Numbered from the stretch's first letter, positions 33,418 to 42,425 are shown. The stretch: 64,000 nt of DNA from Paenibacillus barcinonensis (GCF_003217495.1 NZ_QJSW01000011.1:78021-142020), one strand, 5' to 3'. The notes: generated by a model not told the origin, from the sequence alone. A program made the numbers and translations.

Positions 33418-33936
33418 TTATCGAACAAATGTATTCTGTACACGTTCCGACTTAATAAAATACGGAATCCAGATTGCACAAGCAATACCGGATCTTACAA
33501 TGTCCCGAATAGAGCCCCCATCTTCGAGTTCTCTCGCCATCGGAATCTGATAGAGCAGCAGATAATCCACAGTTCCCACGATAAGACTAACACTGTAAAA
33601 AATAATCATAAGACGAGGAAGAATTGCTTTTCTCTGATAAAAAGCAACGATAACATACACAGTGAATAAGAGAAACAAGAGATTAAATACCGCCTCAAAA
33701 ATAATGATCGGCCCCCACAAGGGGTGATAATAACCCGAATCCTTAGCAGTGAGCATCTCCCATGTCTCTGTGTTCAAGATCGGCAAAATAGACTGACTAA
33801 TCTGTGCAAGGAGCATGATCAAGGTAAACAGCAGGCCAATCTGGATAAGAATGAGCCAGCCTCCTAGTCCTGATACTCCGAGTGGGCGATTTTCCGTTGT
33901 AGCTTGTTGGGCAGGCTCTTGTACAGGTGTTTCCAT
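33418..33936 (-). CDS. DUF2569 membrane protein
   Basis: 172 residues from ATG 33936 (METPVQEPAQQ), with AAGGAAG at 6 bases; a GTG at 33945 is too close to that site. Four membrane segments: GLGGWLILIQIGLLFTLIML, PIIIFEAVFNLLFLLFTVYV, RLMIIFYSVSLIVGTVDYLL and a C-terminal SGIACAIWIPYFIKSERV that fits the DUF2569 signature (IWIPYFxxSERVKxTF). Function unknown. Confidence 0.85.
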   Translation of the reverse strand: METPVQEPAQQATTENRPLGVSGLGGWLILIQIGLLFTLIMLLAQISQSILPILNTETWEMLTAKDSGYYHPLWGPIIIFEAVFNLLFLLFTVYVIVAFYQRKAILPRLMIIFYSVSLIVGTVDYLLLYQIPMARELEDGGSIRDIVRSGIACAIWIPYFIKSERVQNTFVR

Positions 33937-34146
33937 TGCTAACACTTCCTTTTTCTCATGTTGTACTAACAGCCGTTATATGTGATTTATATGTATGACT
34001 GCCGTTCTATAAATTCCTTTTCCTAATGAAACCCTAACCTACCTTCCTTCTCTCATAAAAATTAACACAGCTTCCTTATTGTACTACAAGCGGGCACTCA
34101 AGCCTATCCATTTTCTATAAAGAAAGGTCATGCTGGGCATATTTCT

Positions 34147-34698
34147 TTATCCTTCAGCTTGTCGGTTTTTCTCTTCGAGGACTTCGATATGCCCCAAATA
34201 TCTCAATTTCGGGAGGGTATTCTCTATAAACCTTGCTTTGTCCTTGATCTGGATATAGAGCACCATTCCATCTGGATCTTCTGCTTCAACACCATGTTCT
34301 TCTGTATAGTGTAGGCAACTATTAAAATTCTCTGGCGGTGCTCCTTGGGGAACAATAACACAATTAAACCAGAAATCCGTGTATTCTAGTGCCATAACAA
34401 TCTCTTCTTTTGTCTGTAGCTTATACCACATTACGTTTTTCAAATGATTGGGGATCTCCGAAGGCATTAGCCACAACGTATTCTGGTATTTCACTTTGGG
34501 GAAAATAAAGCTCTTTACGGATTCTGAATATTCCTTTAACTCGTAAATCGTAATTAATTCATACAACACTTCTTGAATTTCATTTATCAGATCAGCATCC
34601 ATGGTACTCAGTTCCTGATTTCGAAACTCTTTGATTAATTGTTCGTTAGTTAACTTGCATTCTTTACTGTTCGAGTTACGATGTAATATATCTGCCAC
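34147..34698 (-). CDS. Hypothetical protein
   Basis: 183 residues if it starts at the GTG at 34698; M33 (MDADLINEIQE) is another option. Coding-like sequence continues upstream in the same frame (WTWDPDHEKATR), so the N-terminus may be lost or the start further up may be broken. Soluble, acidic, no family recognised; blocks are KSFIFPKVKYQNTLWLMPSE and VIVPQGAPPENFNSCLHYTE. A+T content is higher than in neighbours. Confidence 0.55.
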   Translation of the reverse strand: MADILHRNSNSKECKLTNEQLIKEFRNQELSTMDADLINEIQEVLYELITIYELKEYSESVKSFIFPKVKYQNTLWLMPSEIPNHLKNVMWYKLQTKEEIVMALEYTDFWFNCVIVPQGAPPENFNSCLHYTEEHGVEAEDPDGMVLYIQIKDKARFIENTLPKLRYLGHIEVLEEKNRQAEG

Positions 34699-34907
34699 TC
34701 TTGTGGCCTTTTCATGATCTGGGTCCCAGGTCCATATCCCAATTCATAGCCAGTCTCAAGTACAATGGGATTTGCGTTTAACCATAGTTTCAATGTAGGT
34801 ATCTCCTTATCCCTTAGCATGTAGGCTTACCATCATAAAATTCATATCATATTTACAACGCATAATGATCTCTTTACACACCTTCCTGCAATCGAACTCC
34901 ATCCTCT

Positions 34908-35417
34908 CTACCCCTCTTCAATTTTATAAAAATACGGTCCGCACATTGATTCATGTGTATGTACATATGTCCATGTGAACGCCTTATCGAATACATAGAT
35001 GTCCTGCTGCTCATCAAAATCAGCTGCGACTACAGCGCTTGCATTGTTATAGATCTGTATGTATGGTGAACGCTGATACATTACATATAATTCAGACTTG
35101 TCTTCCGCATCAAAGGCTGCTCTGGCCGCATCGTTCTGCAGGCAAGCCTGCTGTTCGTAGCTGAACATATGCCATTTATACTGGCTGTAGTGGATGACCT
35201 CTTTCAAAAGTTCATCCAGCTGATGTGCAAACACCTCATCCCAGCGCTGAATAATTCCCTCGGATTCCTCACACAGCTCAGTTACCTTCACCCCCTTGCC
35301 CGTGAGTGTTTTCTGATACATATACTTGCGGTGAACCATTTCAACATATGAACGAGCCACATTCAACTCATTTCTCGGCAAATCATCCAGCATTCGATTA
35401 ATCTCATCACGAACCAT
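34908..35417 (-). CDS. DUF4275 family protein
   Basis: 169 residues. The family pattern is visible: IIQRWDEVFAHQLDELLKEV, YKWHMFSYEQQACLQNDAA and DIYVFDKAFTWTYVHTHES, ending CGPYFYKIEE. The WxxFA…WHxFSY…WTYVxTHE…GPYFY arrangement is that of DUF4275, of unknown role. AAGGAGG 6 bases before ATG. Confidence 0.85.
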   Translation of the reverse strand: MVRDEINRMLDDLPRNELNVARSYVEMVHRKYMYQKTLTGKGVKVTELCEESEGIIQRWDEVFAHQLDELLKEVIHYSQYKWHMFSYEQQACLQNDAARAAFDAEDKSELYVMYQRSPYIQIYNNASAVVAADFDEQQDIYVFDKAFTWTYVHTHESMCGPYFYKIEEG

Positions 35418-35552
35418 ATGGAACCTCCTTATGTAGATGCTTTAAAGAAATCTTTTTATCGTCCACGGGAATAGATTTAAACTCGCTACGCAGCGACCTC
35501 ACTGGAATCAAACAGTGATCGCACGAATCTTCAACAATATTCTGCATCTGAA

Positions 35553-36107
35553 TCAGCGTCGATCTGCTTCCCGCAGCTCATAGGCCAGCTGGTACATCTC
35601 GGCAATGTCATGCCGGTTCTGATCCCGGAAACGCCGTACCGCTTCTGCAATCTCTACCACTTCAACCGCTACTACCTGCTCTCCATCCTCCGGATTCAGC
35701 GGATCACTCACAATTGCCACATCGCCATACCCGATCACTCTGATAAAGTTGGGGTGCGGAATGTATGCACGATACGGCTCAAGCGCGCTGGAGGTACAGT
35801 AGAACTGACCGAAAACCTGATAGCTACGTAGCTCCGCGCCTAGTTCTTCCATCAGCTCACGTTTCAAGCCGTCCATATAAGGCTCCCCTGCCTCCAGCGT
35901 TCCTCCGGGCAGCTCCCACAGTCCATTATGCAGTTGAAACACAACACATCGTTCCCCGACAAACGGAATGATGCTCACATTGCTAACTAGCGTTTCATGC
36001 ACCTGCGCCCCCAGTCTGAACTCTGCCTCAACGATTCCCCAATGAATCGACGTGCTTAGTACAGGAAATGGTTCTGTATTCAAACTATGCATCCTCCAAT
36101 TGCTCAT
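35553..36107 (-). CDS. NUDIX hydrolase
   Basis: 184 residues from ATG 36107 (MSNWRMHSLNTEPF); ATG 36092 touches a GGAGG and the frame extends to 36155, so the start is not certain. NUDIX box: GGTLEAGEPYMDGLKRELME then ELG, complete. Layout with ELPGGTLEAGE and the following QVFGQFYCTSSALEPYRAYI recalls ADP-sugar-type hydrolases. Standing alone upstream of the HrtA side. Confidence 0.88.
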   Translation of the reverse strand: MSNWRMHSLNTEPFPVLSTSIHWGIVEAEFRLGAQVHETLVSNVSIIPFVGERCVVFQLHNGLWELPGGTLEAGEPYMDGLKRELMEELGAELRSYQVFGQFYCTSSALEPYRAYIPHPNFIRVIGYGDVAIVSDPLNPEDGEQVVAVEVVEIAEAVRRFRDQNRHDIAEMYQLAYELREADRR

Positions 36108-36318
36108 ACACGCCCCATCCTCTCGAAATGATAATGCCATGATGTATTCTTCCATATTCCACTCTCATCCTCACTCCCATACCTTCCAAGTATAGTCGAA
36201 AACACAAAAAGAAGGCCACTTCCCCAGCAGGAGTTGTGACCCTCACCTCGCATTCGAACTCACCGTTCAACCTGATTTTCTCATCAACTTATTTCATCGA
36301 ACCGTACACCAAACACCT

Positions 36319-36996
36319 CTAATGTGCCACCAGCTTCCCCTTCTCTAAAAAAAGAACCCGGCTGCAGAGCGGCAAAATACGCTCATCATGCGTAACCATC
36401 ACCGCACTCTTGCCCTGCTCCTTCACGAGCCGAGCAATCGTGCCTACAATATCCAGCCCGCGCTCCGCATCCAGGCTGGCTGTCGGTTCATCCGCCAGCA
36501 GCACGGCCGGATCATTCATCAGCGCCCGCGCAATGGCAACACGCTGGCGTTCACCGCCGGACAGCTTATCGGTGTAAGCTTTCCGCCGATGGGACAGTCC
36601 CACCGTCTCCAGCAGTTCACCTGCACGGCGCTCGGCTTTACTTTTGTCCATTCCCGCAAGCTTTGCAACCACCATCAGCTGCTCCTCTACCTTCAAGTAA
36701 GGAATCAGATTCGCACTTTGAAATATAAATCCGAGCTGACGCAGCCGCACATCCGAGATGTCTGTTTTACTTTTGCCCATAATCGAAGTACCGTCCAGCA
36801 GCACCTCCCCATCCGTTGGTTCAAGCAGTGCGCCTGCAATGGACAGAAACGTGCTTTTCCCTGAACCCGATGGGCCCATCACAGCGACAAGCTCCCCTTC
36901 TCCCACCTGTAGATCAAGCTGATCCAGAATCGTGCGCTGGCTGCCCCCGTCATCAAATGTCTGTGTAATACCCTGCAATACCAGTCGTTTTCTCAT
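36319..36996 (-). CDS. hrtA: Heme efflux ABC transporter, ATP-binding protein HrtA
   Basis: 225 residues, MacB/LolD-type ATPase. Walker A GPSGSGKSTF (about 41-50), Q-loop GFIFQSANLIPYLKVEEQL, signature LSGGERQRVAIARALMNDPA, Walker B VLLADEPTASLD and the H-loop VMVTHDERILPLCSRVLFL are complete. HrtA powers HrtB in export of toxic heme or heme-like molecules, as in S. aureus. The start overlaps the stop of hrtB (ATGA). Assignment rests on the pairing with HrtB- and HssRS-like genes. Confidence 0.92.
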   Translation of the reverse strand: MRKRLVLQGITQTFDDGGSQRTILDQLDLQVGEGELVAVMGPSGSGKSTFLSIAGALLEPTDGEVLLDGTSIMGKSKTDISDVRLRQLGFIFQSANLIPYLKVEEQLMVVAKLAGMDKSKAERRAGELLETVGLSHRRKAYTDKLSGGERQRVAIARALMNDPAVLLADEPTASLDAERGLDIVGTIARLVKEQGKSAVMVTHDERILPLCSRVLFLEKGKLVAH

Positions 36997-38228
36997 GCTG
37001 CCGTCCTCCCAATCGCATCAAGTGCATCAATTTTGGTCACCTTCCATACCGAGAATAACGACCCTGCCATCGACATCAGAATGAATAACACACAGGTTAA
37101 TGCAAGCGTGGAGACCCCTAATTGGAATGGCATGGATGCCGGCAGAACGGATTCAAACAGCTGCACAAGCAGCACACTGATTACCAGACTGCCTACGGAC
37201 AACAGCAGCACCTGCAGCGATACACTGCCTGCAAGATAACCGTTTCTTGTGCCGATGGCTTTTAATATGCCAAACTGACTGGTCTTCTGAATCGTAATGA
37301 CGTAGAAAAATACCGCAAGCACAAAGGCCGAGATGACATATAAAAAGGCAATCATCATCAGCAATGAGCCCTGTTCCTCCTTGTAACCTGGAATCGCAGA
37401 TACCGCATCCGATTTCGTAATGATCTCTGTCTTTGACAATACAGCAGTCAGGTTGCTTACCTGATCCTCTGGCCCCTTGACCGCAATCGCATTATACACA
37501 GGCGTACGTTCTGCACCAGATGAAGCCCCTGTACCGATTACAGCTTCAGTGCTGGTTCCAGATTCATTGCCAGAGCCTGCATTAGCTTCGGTGCTTTTGT
37601 CCTCAGTACCTGCTCCACCTGCTGCGGAAGCTGCTTCCATCGTACGTGATCCGGCTTGCAGCGCAAGCCATTCCTTCTCATTCAGGAAGACAACTGGCGC
37701 ATGACTGAACGATTCATTTTGCACAAAACCGCTGACCGTCCATTCCGTTCCCGAGGCTTGATCCACCAGAACCGTGCCTATGGTCACGCCGGATTTAGCC
37801 AGCTTCTGATCAACTACCACCTCACCTGCGGACTGCTCGTTGATCGCCTTGCCTTCAGTGACGGTTGGCGCAAGCCAGCTGCCCGGATTCACCATGAAGA
37901 GCGTAACATCTATCTTTTTGCTATCATCTGCCGGGCTGACCGTGGTCATTCTCACCCCAAGCGGCTCGGCATTGTCCTGTCCAACAACAGCACGAGCCTC
38001 ATCCAGCTCCTTCTGTCCTACCTGTGACCGTGTGAAGCGATGATTCGAATCCTGTTCCAGCACGAAGTGGGTTGCTGCCATATTTTTAATTGAAGCCGCG
38101 TTATCATACGACAGCCCCTGCGCGAGTCCGGTTACAAACAATACCAGAAACGAAACCAGCACCATGATGGTCGCAATCAAGGCGTATCGTCCCTTTGCAA
38201 ACCTCATTTCCCGTATAGCCAAGTACAT
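36993..38228 (-). CDS. hrtB: Heme efflux ABC transporter permease HrtB
   Basis: 411 residues, FtsX-type permease with one N-terminal membrane segment (YALIATIMVLVSFLVLFVTG), an outside domain (about 45-275) and three C-terminal segments (MIAFLYVISAFVLAVFFYVI, LLLSVGSLVISVLLVQLFES, LALTCVLFILMSMAGSLFSV). The start MYLAIREMRFAKGRYALIAT and GLAQGL match staphylococcal HrtB. It is about 60 residues longer than usual: residues 195-240 are a G/S/T/E/A-rich low-complexity insert in the outside domain. Ribosome binding site GGGAGG; an HssR-type direct repeat lies 42-61 bases upstream. Confidence 0.92.
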   Translation of the reverse strand: MYLAIREMRFAKGRYALIATIMVLVSFLVLFVTGLAQGLSYDNAASIKNMAATHFVLEQDSNHRFTRSQVGQKELDEARAVVGQDNAEPLGVRMTTVSPADDSKKIDVTLFMVNPGSWLAPTVTEGKAINEQSAGEVVVDQKLAKSGVTIGTVLVDQASGTEWTVSGFVQNESFSHAPVVFLNEKEWLALQAGSRTMEAASAAGGAGTEDKSTEANAGSGNESGTSTEAVIGTGASSGAERTPVYNAIAVKGPEDQVSNLTAVLSKTEIITKSDAVSAIPGYKEEQGSLLMMIAFLYVISAFVLAVFFYVITIQKTSQFGILKAIGTRNGYLAGSVSLQVLLLSVGSLVISVLLVQLFESVLPASMPFQLGVSTLALTCVLFILMSMAGSLFSVWKVTKIDALDAIGRTAA

Positions 38229-38269
38229 ATGCTCTGACCTCCCTCTTGATAACCCAAGTATAGGAGGTG

Positions 38270-38289
38270 AAAATGAACGGAAAATGAAT
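38270..38289 (-). promoter_or_regulatory. HssR-type direct repeat upstream of hrtBA
   Basis: On the minus strand ATTCATTTT-CC-GTTCATTTT: two 9-base repeats with a 2-base gap, the format of the S. aureus HssR site (GTTCATATT N2 GTTCATATT, from memory). A TATACT -10 candidate follows at about 38262-38257, so the repeat covers the -35 region, as expected for an OmpR-type activator. Confidence 0.75.
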
Positions 38290-38295
38290 AACTCA

Positions 38296-39672
38296 TTACA
38301 TCTGCGGAAGAGTTACCGTAAATACGGTGCCTTCGGCTGAACTGGACACCTCAATCGTACCGTGATGGATACGAATAATTTTCTGCACAATCGCCAGCCC
38401 AAGCCCGGTGCCGCCGGAGGAACGTTCACGCGCATGGTCCACCCGGTAGAAGCGGTCAAACAGGAACGGCAGATGCTCCGCTGCAATCCCGTCCCCGGTG
38501 TCCTGGATATGAACAACACATGCCGTATCCGTCTGCTCGGCTCGAATCTCGATGCTGCGACCTTTCGGCAGATGCTGCACGGCATTGCCAAGCAGATTCA
38601 TCCAGACCTGCATCAGCAGCACTTCATTGCCCGTAACCGTTATGGACTCAGGAACGGACATGCGCAGTAGCAGCTCCTTGTCCTCCAGCTGCCATTGCAG
38701 CACTTGAACGGCCTGACGGAATTGAGCTCTCAGCGTAAAAGTCGTTTGAGTCAAGTCCTCATGTCCCTGTTCTAGCGATGACAACAGCAGCAGCTGTTTA
38801 CTAAGTAAGGACAGATGCCGGCTCTCTTTTTCTATAATGGACGCATAGTGCTCGCGTTCCTGCTCCGGCAGCTCCCGATCCGCGACCAGTTGGGCGAATC
38901 CCTGAATGGAGGTTAATGGCGACTGAATCTCATGGGATACGTTGGATACAAACTGCTGCCGTGCCTGATCCACCCTTTCCAGTTCACGACTCATCGTCAT
39001 AAAATGCTCGGCCAGCTGTCCGATCTCATCACGTCTTGCTGTATTTAGCTTCACATTATAATTGCCTTGCGCAATGCGTTTTGTTGCTTCGGACAGTCGT
39101 TCAATCGGATTCACCAGATAACGGGTGCTGAACAGAAAGATCAAAACGCTGATCCCAACCGTCAAGGCTCCAATGAGCGCAAAGAAAATCCGCAGTTCCC
39201 CGAATTGCAGAATAACATCAGGGCGCATGAACAGGGCGTAACGGTCATTGCCCACCTGAAGCGGAACACCGACTGTATTGCTTAACTGATTATCGAAAAA
39301 TCCGGTAATAAACGGTTTGCTCGGAAACTGGGCGACCCCATGATACACCTCACCGCCAAGCACCTGACGAACGGCCTGTGGATCGAGATCCTTTTCACGG
39401 AATTCACGTCCATAGAACCGATCAGAACCTTGCCCATTCGTAACATAGATTTCATATCCTAATGCGGCTGCATTCTGCAAATATCGCTCCAGTGTCTCGG
39501 GCTTCTCCTCGGCAAACCGCTTCATATCCATCGCAATCCCAACCAGCTTCTCATCGTTAAATGTCTTGAGCTTTGCATGATAATATATGTTCGAAAAAAG
39601 GAAGCCCAGCAGACTGCTCGTCACAATCACCGCTACCGTAATGAGAAATATCCGAACGTAGAGCGTTCTCAA
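38296..39672 (-). CDS. hssS: Heme-sensing histidine kinase HssS
   Basis: 458 residues, the same size as staphylococcal HssS. Membrane segment 1 at about 8-28, an outside sensor (30-155) with YGREFREKDLDPQAVRQVLG, HGVAQFPSKPFITGFFDNQL and NTVGVPL in common with HssS, membrane segment 2 at 163-182, HAMP 185-235, then the H-box SNVSHEIQSPL (H247), N-box MNLLGNAVQH, G1 DTGDGIAAEHLPFLFDRFYR and G2 GGTGLGLAIVQKI. It phosphorylates HssR on heme stress. Its start overlaps the stop of hssR. Confidence 0.93.
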   Translation of the reverse strand: MRTLYVRIFLITVAVIVTSSLLGFLFSNIYYHAKLKTFNDEKLVGIAMDMKRFAEEKPETLERYLQNAAALGYEIYVTNGQGSDRFYGREFREKDLDPQAVRQVLGGEVYHGVAQFPSKPFITGFFDNQLSNTVGVPLQVGNDRYALFMRPDVILQFGELRIFFALIGALTVGISVLIFLFSTRYLVNPIERLSEATKRIAQGNYNVKLNTARRDEIGQLAEHFMTMSRELERVDQARQQFVSNVSHEIQSPLTSIQGFAQLVADRELPEQEREHYASIIEKESRHLSLLSKQLLLLSSLEQGHEDLTQTTFTLRAQFRQAVQVLQWQLEDKELLLRMSVPESITVTGNEVLLMQVWMNLLGNAVQHLPKGRSIEIRAEQTDTACVVHIQDTGDGIAAEHLPFLFDRFYRVDHARERSSGGTGLGLAIVQKIIRIHHGTIEVSSSAEGTVFTVTLPQM

Positions 39673-40346
39673 TGCGACTTCACCTCGATCTTGTATCCGA
39701 TGCCCCGCACCGTCTGAATGACAAAATCATCGGAATAATCGGCAAAACGGTCACGAAGCCGCTTGATATGTACGTCCACTGTACGGTCATCCCCCTCATA
39801 ATCCGCTCCCCAGACGAGACGAATGAGCTCATCCCGCGAGAACAGGCGCCCTGGAAACTGAGCAAGCTGGGATAATAATTCAAACTCCTTCATCGGTAAA
39901 AATAAAATCGACTCCCCGTCGCTCACTTCCACATTGTTGCGGTCAATCACAATCCGGTTCATGCGAATCATATCGCTGGAGGTTCGGTGATATCTGCGAA
40001 ATAGCGCTTTGACACGGTAGACCAGTTCCTCCGGCTCAAATGGCTTCGTCACATATTCATCCGTGCCCCTAAGGTACCCTTCCTTCTTGTCCGACAGCTG
40101 ATCCCTAGCGGTCAGCAGTATAATCGGGATATCATAATGCTGACGAATGTAATCACATAGTTCAAGTCCGTTCATGCCCGGCATCATGACATCCAAAATC
40201 GCCAGATCAATGGATGTCTCCTGTATGATGTTGACTGCCTGCATACCATCCTGTGCTTCATGTACCCGGTATCCCTCCTTCGTCATGACATGGCGCAGCA
40301 GTGCGCGAATATTGGCATCATCGTCTGCCAGCAGCAGATGTTTCAT
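39669..40346 (-). CDS. hssR: Heme response regulator HssR (OmpR family)
   Basis: 225 residues from ATG 40346 (MKHLLLADDDANIR), with AAGGGCGGA upstream; the frame runs on to 40463 without support. Receiver domain: DDD at 8-10, phosphorylation site D52 in LAILDVMMPG, conserved Thr/Lys in LLTARD and VTKPFEPEEL. The C-terminal winged helix (about 128-222) has FLPMKEFELLSQLAQFPGRL, WGADYEGDDRTVDVHIKRLR and IQTVRGIGYKIE, very like HssR. Unlike S. aureus, where hrtAB is divergent, here all four genes lie in one direction. Confidence 0.93.
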   Translation of the reverse strand: MKHLLLADDDANIRALLRHVMTKEGYRVHEAQDGMQAVNIIQETSIDLAILDVMMPGMNGLELCDYIRQHYDIPIILLTARDQLSDKKEGYLRGTDEYVTKPFEPEELVYRVKALFRRYHRTSSDMIRMNRIVIDRNNVEVSDGESILFLPMKEFELLSQLAQFPGRLFSRDELIRLVWGADYEGDDRTVDVHIKRLRDRFADYSDDFVIQTVRGIGYKIEVKSH

Positions 40347-40469
40347 CTCGTTGTCCGCCCTTCTATAATCATCCTGCCCCGATGGTAGCACAAACAGAAA
40401 GCTATTTGCCAGTGCAGCTGTCAGTACAGTGGTCTGTGCCGATTCATGTTTATTTTTGCACAAATCTGG

Positions 40470-40498
40470 TTGACACTATTATGAGACAGAATTATAAT
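40470..40498 (+). promoter_or_regulatory. Consensus sigma-A promoter of the CDF exporter
   Basis: TTGACA at 40470-40475 and TATAAT at 40493-40498 with a 17-base spacer, perfect to consensus, directed at the CzcD-type gene. Such a strong promoter needs a repressor, which fits the palindrome directly downstream. Confidence 0.9.
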
Positions 40499-40506
40499 AA
40501 ATTCAT

Positions 40507-40532
40507 AACATATGAACAACCACTCATATGTT
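40507..40532 (+). promoter_or_regulatory. ArsR/SmtB (CzrA-type) operator
   Basis: AACATATGA-N8-TCATATGTT, a perfect 9-bp inverted repeat beginning 9 bases after the -10 box, i.e. over the transcription start. The ATATGA-N8-TCATAT core is the form recognised by zinc-sensing ArsR/SmtB repressors such as CzrA. No repressor gene is in the window. Confidence 0.7.
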
Positions 40533-40599
40533 CATGTGATCAGAAGTTCTATCAGCTAACTTACATAACGGAGCCAGACTCCTAAGGAGAGGATTTACA

Positions 40600-41577
40600 A
40601 TGTCGGGACATCAGCACAATCATGGGCATGACCATGGACACAATCACGCACATGGCACCAATAACAAAAAGGTACTGCTCTTTTCCTTCATTATCATTAC
40701 CTTTTATATGATCGTAGAAGCTTTCGGGGGATTCATCACCAATAGCCTTGCACTGATCTCTGATGCAGGCCACATGCTCTCGGACTCCATCGCACTCGGG
40801 ATTGCTTTACTCGCGTTCACATTCGGGGAAAAAGCCGTCAATACAGGCAAAACCTACGGCTATAGACGTTTTGAGATTCTGGCAGCAACGTTAAACGGAG
40901 TTACGTTAATTGCTATTGCGCTTTACATTTTTTACGAAGCCATCGGCCGCTTTATTAATCCACCTGAAGTGGCAACGATGGGCATGCTGATTATCAGTAC
41001 GATCGGATTACTCGTGAACATTCTGGTCGCCTGGATTATGATGCGCGGTAGTGATACGGAGAGTAACCTGAACATGCGCGGGGCGTACCTGCACGTCATC
41101 AGTGACATGCTGGGGTCTGTTGGCGCTATTGCCGCCGCACTGCTGATGATGTTCTTCGGCTGGGGCTGGGCTGACCCGCTGGCGAGTGTAATTGTCGCCG
41201 TACTGGTACTCCGCAGTGGATTTTATGTTACCAAATCTTCACTCCACATTCTCATGGAGGGCACACCAGCCAACGTTAATGTCAACGACCTCGTGCAGAC
41301 CATCCAGCAGGTTGATGGCGTCAAAGGTGTACACGATGTTCACGTTTGGTCGATTACCAGCAACCTGAATGCACTGACCGCACATATTGTCGTGGATGGC
41401 ACGATGGATGTATATGCGTCCGAGATTCTGGTTCAGAAAATCGAGCATCTGCTGGAGCACAAAGAAATCAAACATGTCACCTTGCAGGTTGAGTCTGAGA
41501 AGCATCTTCACGACACCTCGGTCCTTTGCACCGTAAAAGGTGACGCACCAGATGCGCATGCGCATCATCATCATTGA
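40600..41577 (+). CDS. czcD: CzcD-type cation diffusion facilitator (zinc exporter)
   Basis: 325 residues. His-rich cytoplasmic N-terminus (HQHNHGHDHGHNHAHG) and C-terminal HAHHHH. Six membrane segments span about 27-215, with the metal site HxxxD motifs in TNSLALISDAGHMLSDSIAL (segment 2) and AYLHVISDMLGSVGAIAAAL (segment 5): the H/D quartet of zinc-selective CDF proteins. The C-terminal domain has VDGVKGVHDVHVWSITSNLN. It exchanges Zn2+ (also Cd2+, Co2+) for protons. AGGAGAGG upstream of ATG. Its own strong promoter, operator and terminator make it a single-gene unit. Confidence 0.94.
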   Translation: MSGHQHNHGHDHGHNHAHGTNNKKVLLFSFIIITFYMIVEAFGGFITNSLALISDAGHMLSDSIALGIALLAFTFGEKAVNTGKTYGYRRFEILAATLNGVTLIAIALYIFYEAIGRFINPPEVATMGMLIISTIGLLVNILVAWIMMRGSDTESNLNMRGAYLHVISDMLGSVGAIAAALLMMFFGWGWADPLASVIVAVLVLRSGFYVTKSSLHILMEGTPANVNVNDLVQTIQQVDGVKGVHDVHVWSITSNLNALTAHIVVDGTMDVYASEILVQKIEHLLEHKEIKHVTLQVESEKHLHDTSVLCTVKGDAPDAHAHHHH

Positions 41578-41617
41578 GTTTGTCGCAGATGGATACTTGC
41601 TTCTATCTTGTAAGATC

Positions 41618-41657
41618 AAACAGGGCGATTCCCGTGAAAAGGATCGCCCTGTTTTTT
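41618..41657 (+). terminator. Terminator after czcD
   Basis: ACAGGGCGAT and ATCGCCCTGT form a perfect 10-bp stem around a 13-base loop, followed by a run of T. Confidence 0.95.
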
Positions 41658-41735
41658 GGTTGCTGTAATATTGACGTTTGCCTTAAATTTACGCTTGCTT
41701 GCTTGATTGTTTGGCTTTTTATTTGTTTAATCAGC

Positions 41736-42116
41736 TTATGCTGAAACCCACTCTAGAAACTCTAGTCGATTGCCAAAAGGATCATTCAGATAAAAGCGCC
41801 GTACTCCCTCATCAGCCCTTGCCTCGTCGTCTACAACATGAAGGTTGTGCAGACGAAGATGCTCACGCAACAGATCCAGATTTTGCACATGAAATGCTGG
41901 ATGAGCCTTGACAGCGGGAACAAAATTTTGCTGCACACCAATATGAACCAGATGATCACCACACTGAAACCAAACACCGCCGCGTTCCCTCAACATTTCA
42001 GGCTTTGGAATCTCAGTCCAGCCCAAGATCTGATTGAAAAAGTGTCGAGCTTCCGTCTCGCAGCCCTCGGGGGCCGCCAGTTGAACATGATCAGGACCAT
42101 TGAAATGATAAGTCAT
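41736..42116 (-). CDS. VOC family protein
   Basis: 126 residues from ATG 42116 (MTYHFNGPDHVQLAA); ATG 42125 is also possible, the AAAGGAG site being 12 or 3 bases away respectively. First module DHVQLAAPEGCETEARHFFN (metal His at 9), GVWFQCGDHLVHIGVQQNFV in the middle, and the second module HPAFHVQNLDLLREHLRLHN with FYLNDPFGNRLEFLEW (metal Glu near the end). Glyoxalase-type ligands appear intact. A 7-bp inverted repeat (GTTTCAT/ATGAAAC) lies at 42139-42155, just upstream. Confidence 0.85.
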   Translation of the reverse strand: MTYHFNGPDHVQLAAPEGCETEARHFFNQILGWTEIPKPEMLRERGGVWFQCGDHLVHIGVQQNFVPAVKAHPAFHVQNLDLLREHLRLHNLHVVDDEARADEGVRRFYLNDPFGNRLEFLEWVSA

Positions 42117-42425
42117 ATTATTCATCAACTCCTTTTTTGTTTCATTTGATGAAACACGATTTCGTTTTATTGTTCCATTTTATAGATATTAAGGAAATAA
42201 ATCCAGTTGAACTTTCATTACATCACGTAGTTATGTATCCTATCCCCTTATAAACGTCTAAATATCAATCTCATCCCCATTTAAAATCACATATCCCAGT
42301 TGACACAGCAAGATAACTATATAACTGTTGCTCAGGATAACCAGCCGAAACCGATGTAACTTAAATAGGGTGTGAACCGAGTGTCCCGCATAACTGTTTC
42401 GCTCCTTATAATTCCAGTTCAAAAA
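42117..42425. other. Gene-free stretch between the VOC gene and the SUKH-like gene
   Basis: Rich in A+T. It holds the short palindrome GTTTCAT-TTG-ATGAAAC at 42139-42155 next to the VOC start. No T-run hairpin and no coding frame supported. Confidence 0.5.
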
